A DNA stretch of 64,000 nt, taken from positions 434,001-498,000 of the forward strand of contig NZ_FLQR01000006.1 of NCBI RefSeq assembly GCF_900078385.1. The letters are read 5' to 3'. Origin of the DNA: an uncultured Microbacterium sp. GTDB lineage: Bacteria > Actinomycetota > Actinomycetes > Actinomycetales > Microbacteriaceae. A model generated the notes under the pieces. That model did no database searches. It was not told the DNA's origin and saw only the letters and a list, made by a program, of their open reading frames with translations. This document shows, piece after piece, positions 33,348 through 41,329 of this stretch (positions are counted from its first letter, which is position 1; each line of letters opens with the position of its first letter). The position numbers and the translations under genes were made by a program.

Positions 33348-34685
33348 ATGACCCGCACCCGCTACGCGCTCGTCGGCGCCGGCGCCCGCTCGCAGATGTA
33401 CGTCGATGCGATCAGCGGGACGTATGCCGACCGCGCCGAACTCGTCGCCGTCTGCGAGCCGAACCCCGTCCGCGTCGCGCTGGCCGTGGACCGCGTGACG
33501 TCGGCCGGACACGCGGCCCCGACGACGTGGCATCCGGACCGTCTCGAGGAGATGGTGGCGGCCGAGCGCATCGAGCGGGTCATCGTCTGCGCCCGCGACG
33601 ACATGCATGCACCGCTGATCGTCCGCGCGCTGGAGGCAGGCGCCGACGTCGTCGTCGAGAAGCCGCTCACGATCGACGCCGAGAGCGCCGCCGCGATCGA
33701 GGATGCCGTCGCCCGCACCGGTCGCCGCGTCGTCCTCACCTTCAACTACCGCTACGCGCCCCGGAACAGCGCGCTGCGCCAGGTCATCCAGGACGGCCTC
33801 ATCGGCGAGGTCACCTCCATCGACTTCTCCTGGATGCTGGACACGAAGCACGGCGCCGACTACTTCCGCCGCTGGCACCGCGAGAAGGAGCACTCCGGCG
33901 GCCTCCTCGTCCACAAGTCCAGCCACCACTTCGACCTCGTCAACTGGTGGATCCGCTCGACGCCCCGGCGCGTCTACGCTTCCGGCGGGCTCCGCTTCTA
34001 CGGCGCCGAGAACGCCGCCGTCCGCGGGCTCGGCGAGCGCGCCGCGCGCGGCACCCACGAGGGTCCGCACGATCCGTTCGAGCTCGACCTGCGCGAGGAT
34101 CCGCTCCTGAAGGCGCTCTACCTCGACGCCGAGGGCCACGACGGATACCTCCGCGACCGCGACGTGTTCGGCGAGGGCATCACGATCGAGGACAACCTCG
34201 CGCTCGTCGTCGACTACGCCTCCGGCGCCACGCTGACCTACTCCCTCAACGCCCACGCCCCCTGGGAGGGATACCGGGTCGCCGTCAACGGGACGCTCGG
34301 TCGCGCCGAGCTCGAGGTCATCGAGCGCGGCGCCGTCCTCGTCGACGAGGGGCTGCACCCCGTGCTCGACCCCAGTGCCGCGGATGCGGGCGGCGGCGGC
34401 TCCCTGCGCCCGCAGGGCGAGCGCCTGCTCGTCCAGCGGCACTGGGAGGAGGCCGTCGAGGTCGCCCTCGAGGGCACCGGCGGCGGGCACGGCGGCGGCG
34501 ACGAGCTGTTGCTGCGCGACGTCTTCGTCGGCCCGGGTGAAGACCCGCTGGCCCGGCCCGCCGACTGGACCGACGGCGTGCGCTCGATCGCCGTCGGCAT
34601 CGCCGGCAACCGGTCGCTCGCGACAGGTCTCCCCGTCGACGTCGCGGACCTCGGCATCCACCTCCTGTCCCGGGAGCGCGCGTGA
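33348..34685 (+). CDS. Gfo/Idh/MocA family oxidoreductase
   Basis: 445 residues, longer than most Gfo/Idh proteins. The Rossmann motif is ALVGAGARSQMYVDAI; VVVEKPLTIDAESAAAIE carries the EKP lysine. HSGGLLVHKSSHHFDLVNWW resembles the H-x-x-D catalytic block. CGGAG lies 7 nt before ATG 33348. It is the first gene of an eight-gene operon and its stop overlaps the next start by 4 bp. It may oxidise a uronate, a glycoside or an inositol-like compound upstream of the aldarate steps. Confidence 0.9.
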   Translation: MTRTRYALVGAGARSQMYVDAISGTYADRAELVAVCEPNPVRVALAVDRVTSAGHAAPTTWHPDRLEEMVAAERIERVIVCARDDMHAPLIVRALEAGADVVVEKPLTIDAESAAAIEDAVARTGRRVVLTFNYRYAPRNSALRQVIQDGLIGEVTSIDFSWMLDTKHGADYFRRWHREKEHSGGLLVHKSSHHFDLVNWWIRSTPRRVYASGGLRFYGAENAAVRGLGERAARGTHEGPHDPFELDLREDPLLKALYLDAEGHDGYLRDRDVFGEGITIEDNLALVVDYASGATLTYSLNAHAPWEGYRVAVNGTLGRAELEVIERGAVLVDEGLHPVLDPSAADAGGGGSLRPQGERLLVQRHWEEAVEVALEGTGGGHGGGDELLLRDVFVGPGEDPLARPADWTDGVRSIAVGIAGNRSLATGLPVDVADLGIHLLSRERA

Positions 34686-35638
34686 CGAAGATCGTCGTGA
34701 CCGGGGGCGCGGGGCGCCTGGGCCGCTCCCTCGCCGCCGGCCTCGCGACAGCCGGACACGAGGTCGTCTCGCTCGACCGTGCCGTCTCCGAAGATGCCGC
34801 CCTCGCCGCCGTCACGCAGGTCGCCATCGACCTCACCGATGCGGATGCGACGGCCCGCGCCCTGCACGCGGCCGACGCGGACGCGCTCATCCACCTCGCG
34901 GCCATCGCGGTGCCCTTCAGCGCCCCCGAGCACGTCATCCTGCAGACGAACGCGGCGCTCGCGATCTCGGTTCTCGGTGGCGGCGTGGCTGCCGGCATCC
35001 CGAAGATCATCGCCGCGTCGAGCCCCACCGTGCTCGGCTACGGCGCACCCACCGGGTGGGTGCCCGAGCGCTTCCCGCTCGACGAGGACACCGCCCCCCG
35101 ACCGTGGAACGCGTACGGCCTGTCGAAGCAGCTCATCGAGCAGACCCTCCGCATGTACGCGCGGCAGACCGGCGACGCGATCCGCTTCGCCGCCTTCCGC
35201 CCCTGCTACGTCATCGCCCCCGAGGAGTGGGCGGGCGCCCCGACGCAGCAGGGCCACACCGTCCGCGAGCGCCTCGACGACCCCGCCCTGTCCGCGCCGG
35301 CGGTGTTCAACTACGTCGACGCGCGCGACGTCGCGGACTTCTGCGACCGCCTGCTGGCGGCCCTCCCCGACATCCCCAACGCGGAGACGTTCTTCGTCGC
35401 CGCCGACGACGCGCTGGCCCGCGAGCCGCTCGCCGACCTCGTTCCGCGCTTCTTCCCCGGCACCGACGAGGTCGCCGCCGCGCTCACCGGCACGACGTCG
35501 GCGTTCTCCAACGCGAAGGCGCGGCGCCTGCTCGGCTGGGCGCCCGCCTACTCCTGGCGCGGCGAGCTGCCCGCGATCGACCCCGACCGAAAGGACGCGC
35601 CGGCATGGACTTCGACGGCATCCTCTTCTTCCCTGTGA
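34682..35638 (+). CDS. NAD-dependent epimerase/dehydratase family protein, candidate uronate dehydrogenase
   Basis: 318-residue extended SDR with TGGAGRLGRSLA at the N-terminus and the catalytic YGLSK (YxxxK). NAD is the likely cofactor. Uronate dehydrogenases, which oxidise glucuronate or galacturonate to aldarolactones, belong to this superfamily, and the next three genes encode the rest of that route, so this is a good candidate. Sequence alone cannot exclude a sugar epimerase. The GTG start overlaps the upstream stop by 4 bp. The 3' end overlaps the kdgD-like gene by 34 bp, unusually long here, making an Ala/Ser-rich tail. Confidence 0.75.
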   Translation: MTKIVVTGGAGRLGRSLAAGLATAGHEVVSLDRAVSEDAALAAVTQVAIDLTDADATARALHAADADALIHLAAIAVPFSAPEHVILQTNAALAISVLGGGVAAGIPKIIAASSPTVLGYGAPTGWVPERFPLDEDTAPRPWNAYGLSKQLIEQTLRMYARQTGDAIRFAAFRPCYVIAPEEWAGAPTQQGHTVRERLDDPALSAPAVFNYVDARDVADFCDRLLAALPDIPNAETFFVAADDALAREPLADLVPRFFPGTDEVAAALTGTTSAFSNAKARRLLGWAPAYSWRGELPAIDPDRKDAPAWTSTASSSSL

Positions 35639-36504
35639 CGCCCTTCGACGCGAACGGCCAGGTCGACGTCGACCTGCTCCGCCGACACGTCGCGACCGGG
35701 CTCGCGCACTCCCCCGGCGGGATCTTCCCGGCGTGCGGCACGGGCGAGTTCCACGCGCTGACGGCAGCCGAAGCGGGCCTCGTCGTGCGTGCGACGGCCG
35801 AGACCGTCGCCGGCGCCGTCCCCGTCGTCGCCGGAACGGGGGGTCCGCTCGGCCACGCGCAGGAGGTCGCCCGCGCGGCGGCGGATGCCGGCGCCGACGC
35901 CCTGCTCGTGCTTCCGCCGTACCTCGTGGGCGGTCCGCAGGCGGGCCTCATCGCGTACGTCGAGGCGGTGGCCGCCGCATCCGACCTGCCCGTCATCGTC
36001 TATCACCGCGGCAACGCGCAGTTCACGGCCGCCTCCATGCGCCGCCTCGCGGAGAACCCGAAGGTGGTCGGCTTCAAGGACGGCGTCGGCGACGTCGGTG
36101 CCGCGCAGCTCATCGTTCGGGCGGTCGCGGAGACCGGTCGCGACGACGTCCTCTTCTTCAACGGGCTGCTCACCGCCGAGCTGACCCAGGCGGCGTACCG
36201 GGGCATCGGCATCCCGCTGTACTCATCGGCCGCTTTCGCGATGATCCCGGAGGTCGCGAACGCGTACTACCGCGCCTACGTCGGCGGCGACGAGGCGCGG
36301 CGGCTCGCCCTGCTCGACGCGTTCTACGCGCCGCTCGTCGCCCTCCGCGACGAGACGCCCGGGTTCGGGGTCTCCCTCATCAAGGCGGGGCTCCGGATCG
36401 GCGGGCTGCCGGTCGGCGGCGTCCGGCCCCCGCTCGTCGACCCGACGCCCGAGCAGGAGCGCCGCCTCGCGGAGATCCTCGACGCCGGACGGGCGCTCGT
36501 GTGA
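35605..36504 (+). CDS. 5-dehydro-4-deoxyglucarate dehydratase (KdgD-like)
   Basis: 299-residue DapA-superfamily enzyme converting 5-dehydro-4-deoxy-D-glucarate to 2,5-dioxopentanoate, water and CO2. Family-specific blocks are FFPVTPFD, FPACGTGEFHAL, ADALLVLPPYL, VVGFKDGVGD with the Schiff-base Lys158, catalytic Tyr133 in VIVYHRGN, GIPLYSSAAF, and the end GGVRPPLVDPTPEQE. These distinguish it from dihydrodipicolinate synthase. It is followed by an enolase-superfamily gene with a GTGA overlap and then the aldehyde dehydrogenase that uses its product. Confidence 0.9.
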   Translation: MDFDGILFFPVTPFDANGQVDVDLLRRHVATGLAHSPGGIFPACGTGEFHALTAAEAGLVVRATAETVAGAVPVVAGTGGPLGHAQEVARAAADAGADALLVLPPYLVGGPQAGLIAYVEAVAAASDLPVIVYHRGNAQFTAASMRRLAENPKVVGFKDGVGDVGAAQLIVRAVAETGRDDVLFFNGLLTAELTQAAYRGIGIPLYSSAAFAMIPEVANAYYRAYVGGDEARRLALLDAFYAPLVALRDETPGFGVSLIKAGLRIGGLPVGGVRPPLVDPTPEQERRLAEILDAGRALV

Positions 36505-37562
36505 GCGAGATCGCGTCCCTCGACGCGCGCCTGGTCCGCGTGCCGCTCCGGCGGCCGTGGGGGGCCGACGTCCGGAGCGTCGGAGTGATCGCGACCCACG
36601 TCGTGCGCCACGACGGGGTCGAGGGGTGGGGTTTCTCCTGGACGCCGCAGATCGGCGCCGAGGCTGCGCTCGCGCTGCTGCAGCACGACATCGCGTCGTT
36701 CGCGGTCGGGCAGGCGGCCGTCCCCTCGGCGCTGTGGCGACCGGCCTGGGAGCACCTGCACGAAGCCGGCGGCGGCGGGCTCACGACCATCGCGCTGGCC
36801 GGGCTCGACCTCGCACTGTGGGATGCCGCGGCCCGCGCCGATGACGTGTCGGTCTCGCACCTGCTCGGCCGCCGCCGCGACGCCGTGCGCGCGTACGGCA
36901 GCGGGGTGAACCTGCACTACCCGCTCGAAGACCTCGTCGCCCAGGTGCGCCGGTGGGTGGAGGCCGGATTCCATGCCGTGAAGGTGAAGGTCGGGAAGCC
37001 CGACCTCGCGGAGGACGTCGACCGGCTCGCGGCCGTGCGGGAGGTGCTGGGCCCGGACCGCGACCTCATGATCGACGCCAATCAGCGCTGGGATCTCGCG
37101 CGGGCCACCGAGAGCCTCGAGCAGCTCGGCCGTTTCGCGCCGGCGTGGATCGAGGAGCCGCTGCGCGCCGACGACCTCGACGGTCACGCGGCGCTCGCCC
37201 GCCGCACCGACATCCCCCTCGCGCTGGGCGAGAACGTGCACACGGCGTACCGCTTCGCGGAGTTCCTCCGCGCCGGCGCGGCGCACATCATCCAGCCCAA
37301 CATCGTGCGGGTCGGCGGCATCACGCCGTTCCTGCGCATCGCGGCGATCGCCGCCGACGCCGGCGCCGCCGTGCATCCCCATCTGCTGCCCGAGTTGTCC
37401 GGCCAGATCGCCCTGACCCTCCCGCAGGACGTCCTCGTCGAAGACGTCGAGGATGCCGGCTTCGGCGACCTCGGTGCACTCGATGGGCCGTCGCCCGTGC
37501 GCGTCGCGGCGGGCCGCCTCACCGAGGAGCCGCACGTCGGACTCGGTCTCCGCTTCCTGTGA
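36501..37562 (+). CDS. Enolase-superfamily (mandelate racemase/muconate lactonizing) enzyme
   Basis: 353 residues with a capping domain and modified TIM barrel. The KxK motif is Lys161/Lys163 (AVKVKVGK); metal ligands are Asp192, Glu218 and Glu244. The mandelate racemase His appears at 294 (HPHLLPE), but its Asp partner is Asn267 (QPNIVRVGG). The family abstracts a proton alpha to a carboxylate. In this operon an aldarate dehydratase or galactarolactone cycloisomerase role is likely, yielding the KdgD substrate. The GTG start overlaps the previous stop by 4 bp. Confidence 0.85.
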   Translation: MSEIASLDARLVRVPLRRPWGADVRSVGVIATHVVRHDGVEGWGFSWTPQIGAEAALALLQHDIASFAVGQAAVPSALWRPAWEHLHEAGGGGLTTIALAGLDLALWDAAARADDVSVSHLLGRRRDAVRAYGSGVNLHYPLEDLVAQVRRWVEAGFHAVKVKVGKPDLAEDVDRLAAVREVLGPDRDLMIDANQRWDLARATESLEQLGRFAPAWIEEPLRADDLDGHAALARRTDIPLALGENVHTAYRFAEFLRAGAAHIIQPNIVRVGGITPFLRIAAIAADAGAAVHPHLLPELSGQIALTLPQDVLVEDVEDAGFGDLGALDGPSPVRVAAGRLTEEPHVGLGLRFL

Positions 37563-37600
37563 ACCCCGAGCCCTCGAACAACGCCCCGAAAGGACCCGCG

Positions 37601-39052
37601 ATGAGCACCAGCACCGCCGACCTCGAGCAGATCGTCGCCGCCGCGGTCTCCGCCGCGCCCGTGTGGCGCACATCCGGCCAGGCCACGCGGGCCGGCTGGC
37701 TGCGCGCCCTCGCCGACGCCCTCGACGCGCACGCCGACGAACTCGTGCCGCTCGCCGACCGCGAGACACGTCTCGGCGAGACGCGACTGCGGGGCGAGGT
37801 CGGCCGCACGTCGGGGCAGCTGCGCCTCTTCGCGACCGTCGTCGAGGAGGGCGCGTACCTCGAGCTCACGATCGACGACGCCGACCCCGCGGCCGCACCG
37901 CCGCGTCCCGAGCTGCGGCGGCTGCTGATCGGGGTCGGTCCCGTCGCCGTCTTCTCCGCGTCGAACTTCCCGTTCGCGTTCTCCGTCTGCGGCGGCGACA
38001 CCGCCTCCGCCCTCGCGGCCGGGAACCCCGTCGTCGTCAAGGCGCACTCCGGGCACCCCGAGCTGTCCCGACGCACGGCCGAGATCGCCGCCGCCGCGCT
38101 CGAAGCGGCAGGCGCGCCCGCCGGTTCGATCGCGCTCGTCGAAGGCCGTGAGGCCGGGAACGCCCTCGTGCAGCATCCCGCCGTCCAGGCGGCGGGATTC
38201 ACGGGCTCGCTGAGCGGCGGACGCGCCCTCTTCGACCTGGCGACAGGCCGCCCCGACCCGATCCCGTTCTACGGCGAACTCGGCAGCGTGAACCCCGTCG
38301 TCCTCACCCGCGGCGCGGTCGCGGCGCGGGGCGCCGCGCTCGCGCAGGGCCTGGCGGGATCGTTCACGCTGGGCGCCGGCCAGTTCTGCACGAAGCCCGG
38401 TGTCGTGTTCGTGCCGCGCGGAGCGGGTTTCGAGGAGGCCCTCGCCGCAGCCACGACGGGGATCGCGGGCGGACCGCTGCTCACCGATCGCATCACGGCG
38501 GCCTTCCCGGAGGGCGTGGGCCGGCTCGCGGCCGACCCCGGTGTGGAGGTCATCGCGCACGGCGCCGAGACGGCCGACGGGGCCCGCCCGCTCGTCGTCG
38601 CGACGGACGCGGCGGCGGTCATCGCCCGCGCGGACGTGCTGCTGGAGGAGGTGTTCGGCCCGGTGACCCTGCTCGTCCGCTACGACACCGACGACGACCT
38701 GCACGCGGCGCTCGGGGCCGTGCCCGGCAGCCTCACCGCGACGCTGCACGCCGAGGACGGCGACGACGTCACCGCCACGCTCGAACTGCTGCAGGCCCGC
38801 GCAGGGCGCGTCCTGTTCGCCGGGTGGCCGACCGGCGTCGCCGTGACCTGGTCGCAGCAGCACGGCGGGCCGTGGCCGGCGACGACGTCGCTGCACACGT
38901 CGGTCGGCGCGACCGCGATCCGCCGGTTCCTGCGGCCCGTCGCCTATCAGGACGCGCCCGAGCGCCTGCTGCCCGATGTCCTGCGCGATGCGGCGCTCGC
39001 CCGTCTGCCGCATCGCCGGAACGGCATCCTCACGGTGCCCCTGGCATCCTGA
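37601..39052 (+). CDS. Aldehyde dehydrogenase, 2,5-dioxovalerate (alpha-ketoglutaric semialdehyde) type
   Basis: 483 residues of the KGSADH branch of aldehyde dehydrogenases, oxidising 2,5-dioxopentanoate to 2-oxoglutarate with NAD(P). GPVAVFSASNFPFAFSVCGGDTAS is split by Asn122 of the active site, and VVVKAHSGHP replaces the usual VVKPSE, a marker of this branch. The catalytic Cys263 is in AGQFCTKPG and the general base Glu226 in FYGELGSVNP. CCGAAAGGACC lies upstream of ATG 37601. It would complete the route to the TCA cycle. Confidence 0.92.
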   Translation: MSTSTADLEQIVAAAVSAAPVWRTSGQATRAGWLRALADALDAHADELVPLADRETRLGETRLRGEVGRTSGQLRLFATVVEEGAYLELTIDDADPAAAPPRPELRRLLIGVGPVAVFSASNFPFAFSVCGGDTASALAAGNPVVVKAHSGHPELSRRTAEIAAAALEAAGAPAGSIALVEGREAGNALVQHPAVQAAGFTGSLSGGRALFDLATGRPDPIPFYGELGSVNPVVLTRGAVAARGAALAQGLAGSFTLGAGQFCTKPGVVFVPRGAGFEEALAAATTGIAGGPLLTDRITAAFPEGVGRLAADPGVEVIAHGAETADGARPLVVATDAAAVIARADVLLEEVFGPVTLLVRYDTDDDLHAALGAVPGSLTATLHAEDGDDVTATLELLQARAGRVLFAGWPTGVAVTWSQQHGGPWPATTSLHTSVGATAIRRFLRPVAYQDAPERLLPDVLRDAALARLPHRRNGILTVPLAS

Positions 39053-39056
39053 GGTC

Positions 39057-40025
39057 ATGGCCTTCTCCTCCGCCTTCGACCTGATCCGACGACACGTCGC
39101 GGAAGACCGCCTGCCGACGGCCGTCCTCGGCGTCGCCACCGCGGACGGCACCGTCGCACTCGAGGCGTTCGGCCCGGCGTCGCGCGAGGACCGGTACCCG
39201 CTGTTCTCGATCACGAAGCCCCTGCTCGGCATCGCCGCGGCCCGCGCGATCGCCCGCGGCCTGCTCACCCCGGAGACCCCGCTCGCCGCCGCGCTGCCCG
39301 CGTTCGGCGCGGGACGCGACGACATCGTGCGGCTCCGGCACCTCGCGAGCCACACCTCCGGCATCTCCGAGCCGGCGCTGGACACCCCGGTGCCGCTGCG
39401 GACCGAGCTCCTCTCGCGCGGGCGCGACTTCGCCGCCGGCACCGCCTCCCGCTACTCGACCCTCGCGTTCGAGGGCATCGCGGCGCTCGTCGAGCACGCC
39501 ACGGGACGTGCGTGGGATGCCGAGGTGACCGCCTGGGCCGCCGAGATCGGCGCCCACGGGCTCAGCCTCGACCTCGCCGACGCGCATCCCGTCGCCGATG
39601 CGGCCGCCGCCGGGGTCGACATGGAGCGGTTCGCGGCGCTGCGCCACCCCGGTGCCGGCCTCGCCGGACGCGCCGACGACCTGCTGCGGCTCGGCTCGGC
39701 GCTGCTGCGGATCGGCGACGGCGAGCGCGGCGGCATCCTCTCCCCCGCCACCCTCGCGATGATGCTCCGTCCCCTCACCGGCGCGATCCCCCGCCTCGAT
39801 CCCTACCCGGCCGAGCGCGGCCAGGACTGGGGCTTCACCTGGAACCTGCGCTCCCGCGCCCCCGGGCTCATCGACCGCGACGCGTACGGGCACGGCGGGT
39901 GGGCGGGAACCGAGTTCTGGGTGCACCCCACGGCCGGAGTGAGCTGGGTGCTGCTGACCAACCGGGCACTGCACGCCGACGTCGACGCGGACGCCCTCGA
40001 CAACGCGATCATCGGAGCGCTCTGA
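39057..40025 (+). CDS. Serine hydrolase of the beta-lactamase class C/esterase family
   Basis: 322 residues. The SxxK motif is Ser51-Ile-Thr-Lys54; the second motif reads RYST (Tyr133) rather than YxN; the third is HGG in GHGGWAG. There is no signal peptide, so it is cytoplasmic and more likely an esterase or lactonase than a beta-lactamase. It begins 4 bp after the aldehyde dehydrogenase stop, inside the uronate operon. A role in opening or de-esterifying aldarolactones or uronate methyl esters is conceivable. Confidence 0.85.
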   Translation: MAFSSAFDLIRRHVAEDRLPTAVLGVATADGTVALEAFGPASREDRYPLFSITKPLLGIAAARAIARGLLTPETPLAAALPAFGAGRDDIVRLRHLASHTSGISEPALDTPVPLRTELLSRGRDFAAGTASRYSTLAFEGIAALVEHATGRAWDAEVTAWAAEIGAHGLSLDLADAHPVADAAAAGVDMERFAALRHPGAGLAGRADDLLRLGSALLRIGDGERGGILSPATLAMMLRPLTGAIPRLDPYPAERGQDWGFTWNLRSRAPGLIDRDAYGHGGWAGTEFWVHPTAGVSWVLLTNRALHADVDADALDNAIIGAL

Positions 40026-40389
40026 TGCTGACGGTGCACCACCGCGGATGGGCCGGACCGCCCGCCGCCACGTCTCTGCCGGCGGCCGGCGAGGCCGCAC
40101 GCGGACTCGCGATCACCGACCGCGCCGTCCTCCGCGATGGGGTGCCGTGGGTGGCATCCCCGTCGACGACCGGTTCTGGGACGGGACGCGATGGAGCGTC
40201 TCGCTGGCCGACGCCGGCATCGGCGCGCCGTCGGCGCTGACGCTGCACGTGCTGCCGCTGTCACCGGACTCGACGATCGCTCTCCCCGCGGCCGCCGCGG
40301 CGCGCCTCTCGGCGGCGACCGCGCCGATCGTGGCGTTGGACGCCGTGACGGTGCGCCTGCGCGGCGCATGGACCGAGGTGCCGGCGTGA
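40025..40389 (+). pseudogene. Small conserved-looking ORF with an apparent 1-nt frameshift
   Basis: ATG 40025 shares its A with the upstream stop (TGATG), and the last codon in another frame stops at 40389, overlapping the next GTG by 4 bp. The length of 365 nt is not divisible by three. The first frame gives a sensible start (MLTVHHRGWAGPPAATSLP, to about DGVPW near 40148); the other gives a sensible end (GGIPVDDRFWDG onward to WTEVPA). Adding one G in the run 40149-40151 would join them into about 121 residues. It could be a real mutation or a sequencing error. No family is recognised. Confidence 0.65.
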
Positions 40390-41174
40390 GCGCTCCGTAC
40401 GCCGCCGCCGACGGGCTCGTGCGGGTGTACCGTGCCACGGCCGGAAACGGCAGCGGCCTGCTCTGGATGCACGGCGGCGGCTTCGCGGCCGGTGATCTCG
40501 ACATGCCGGAGGCCGACCACGTCGCGCGGACGCTCGCCGCGGCCGGCACGACGGTCGTGAGCGTCGACTATCGGCTGGTCGGCGAGGCGTGCCGGTATCC
40601 GGCGCCCTCCGACGACGTCCTCGCCGCGTGGGAGTGGATGCTCGCGCAGCGCGCCGAGCTCGGGATCACGCGGACGGCCATCGGCGGGGCGAGCGCGGGC
40701 GGCAACCTCGCCGCGGGTGCCGTGCTGCGGATGCTCTCCGAGGGCGGCGCGGTGCTGCCCGACGTCGTGCTGCTCGCCTATCCGACGCTCCTCGCCGTGC
40801 AGCCTCCTCCCGATGCGGAGCTGCGGGCGGCGCTGGACGCCGAACCCGAGTCCGACCGCTTCGGGCCGGAGGTCGTCCGCGAGATGTACGAGCGGTTCCT
40901 CGGCGGACCCGTCGACGCCGCGCCGGTGCCGGCGGTGCCCGGGACGGCGAGACGGGAGCACCTCGCGGGGCATCCGCCGACGCTCATGGTCAACGGCGAC
41001 GCCGACGAGCTGCGGGTCTCCGGGGAGGTGTACGCCGCGACGCTCCGCGCCGCGGGCTGCGACATCGAGGTGGTCACGGAGCGCGGGACCCAGCACGGCC
41101 ACCTCAACCGGCCGCTCGAGCCGGCGGCATCCGTCACCCTTGCGCGCTTCGCACGGCGCCTCGCCGCGCCCTAG
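40386..41174 (+). CDS. Alpha/beta hydrolase (hormone-sensitive-lipase-like)
   Basis: 262 residues. The oxyanion-hole motif is HGGG (residues 29-32), the nucleophile Ser103 in GGASAGG, the acid in MVNGDADELR, and the His in TQHGHL near the C-terminus. HSL-type esterases cleave short acyl or acetyl esters. The GTG start overlaps the preceding small ORF by 4 bp. It is the last gene of the uronate operon and might remove acetyl groups from pectin- or xylan-derived sugars. Confidence 0.88.
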   Translation: MSAPYAAADGLVRVYRATAGNGSGLLWMHGGGFAAGDLDMPEADHVARTLAAAGTTVVSVDYRLVGEACRYPAPSDDVLAAWEWMLAQRAELGITRTAIGGASAGGNLAAGAVLRMLSEGGAVLPDVVLLAYPTLLAVQPPPDAELRAALDAEPESDRFGPEVVREMYERFLGGPVDAAPVPAVPGTARREHLAGHPPTLMVNGDADELRVSGEVYAATLRAAGCDIEVVTERGTQHGHLNRPLEPAASVTLARFARRLAAP

Positions 41175-41281
41175 GTCGGCGTGCCGCGGTTCGCCGGGCG
41201 CAGATGCCCGCGCCGACCGGCACGTCGCGCCCAGCGAGCGTGACGGCGGAGATCGGCGAGCGGACCGACCGTCGGGTGCGC

Positions 41282-41312
41282 TAGCATGTTGATGAGCATG
41301 TTGACGTCAACA
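41282..41312 (+). promoter_or_regulatory. galE promoter -10 and GalR-type operator
   Basis: TAGCAT (41282-41287) is a -10 candidate. The perfect 14-bp palindrome TGTTGACGTCAACA (41299-41312) lies 11 bp downstream. Two near-identical sites stand before galT, so one regulator probably controls both units. Confidence 0.75.
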
Positions 41313-41329
41313 CACTCGATGGGAGAGCA

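Noticed and set aside
35605..36504. Dihydrodipicolinate synthase (dapA)
   Set aside because: GTGEF, GIPLYSSAAF and the RPPLVDPTPEQE ending fit 5-dehydro-4-deoxyglucarate dehydratase, and the next enzymes belong to aldarate breakdown rather than lysine synthesis.
39057..40025. Antibiotic-resistance beta-lactamase
   Set aside because: It has SxxK but no YxN motif and no signal peptide, and it lies within a sugar-acid operon; a cytoplasmic esterase or lactonase is more likely.
40048..40389. Reading the small uronate-operon ORF as a 113-residue gene from ATG 40048
   Set aside because: The first 36 residues from this start are Arg/Gly-rich and look out of frame, while the 40025 frame gives a protein-like start coupled to the upstream stop. 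A frameshift explains both better.
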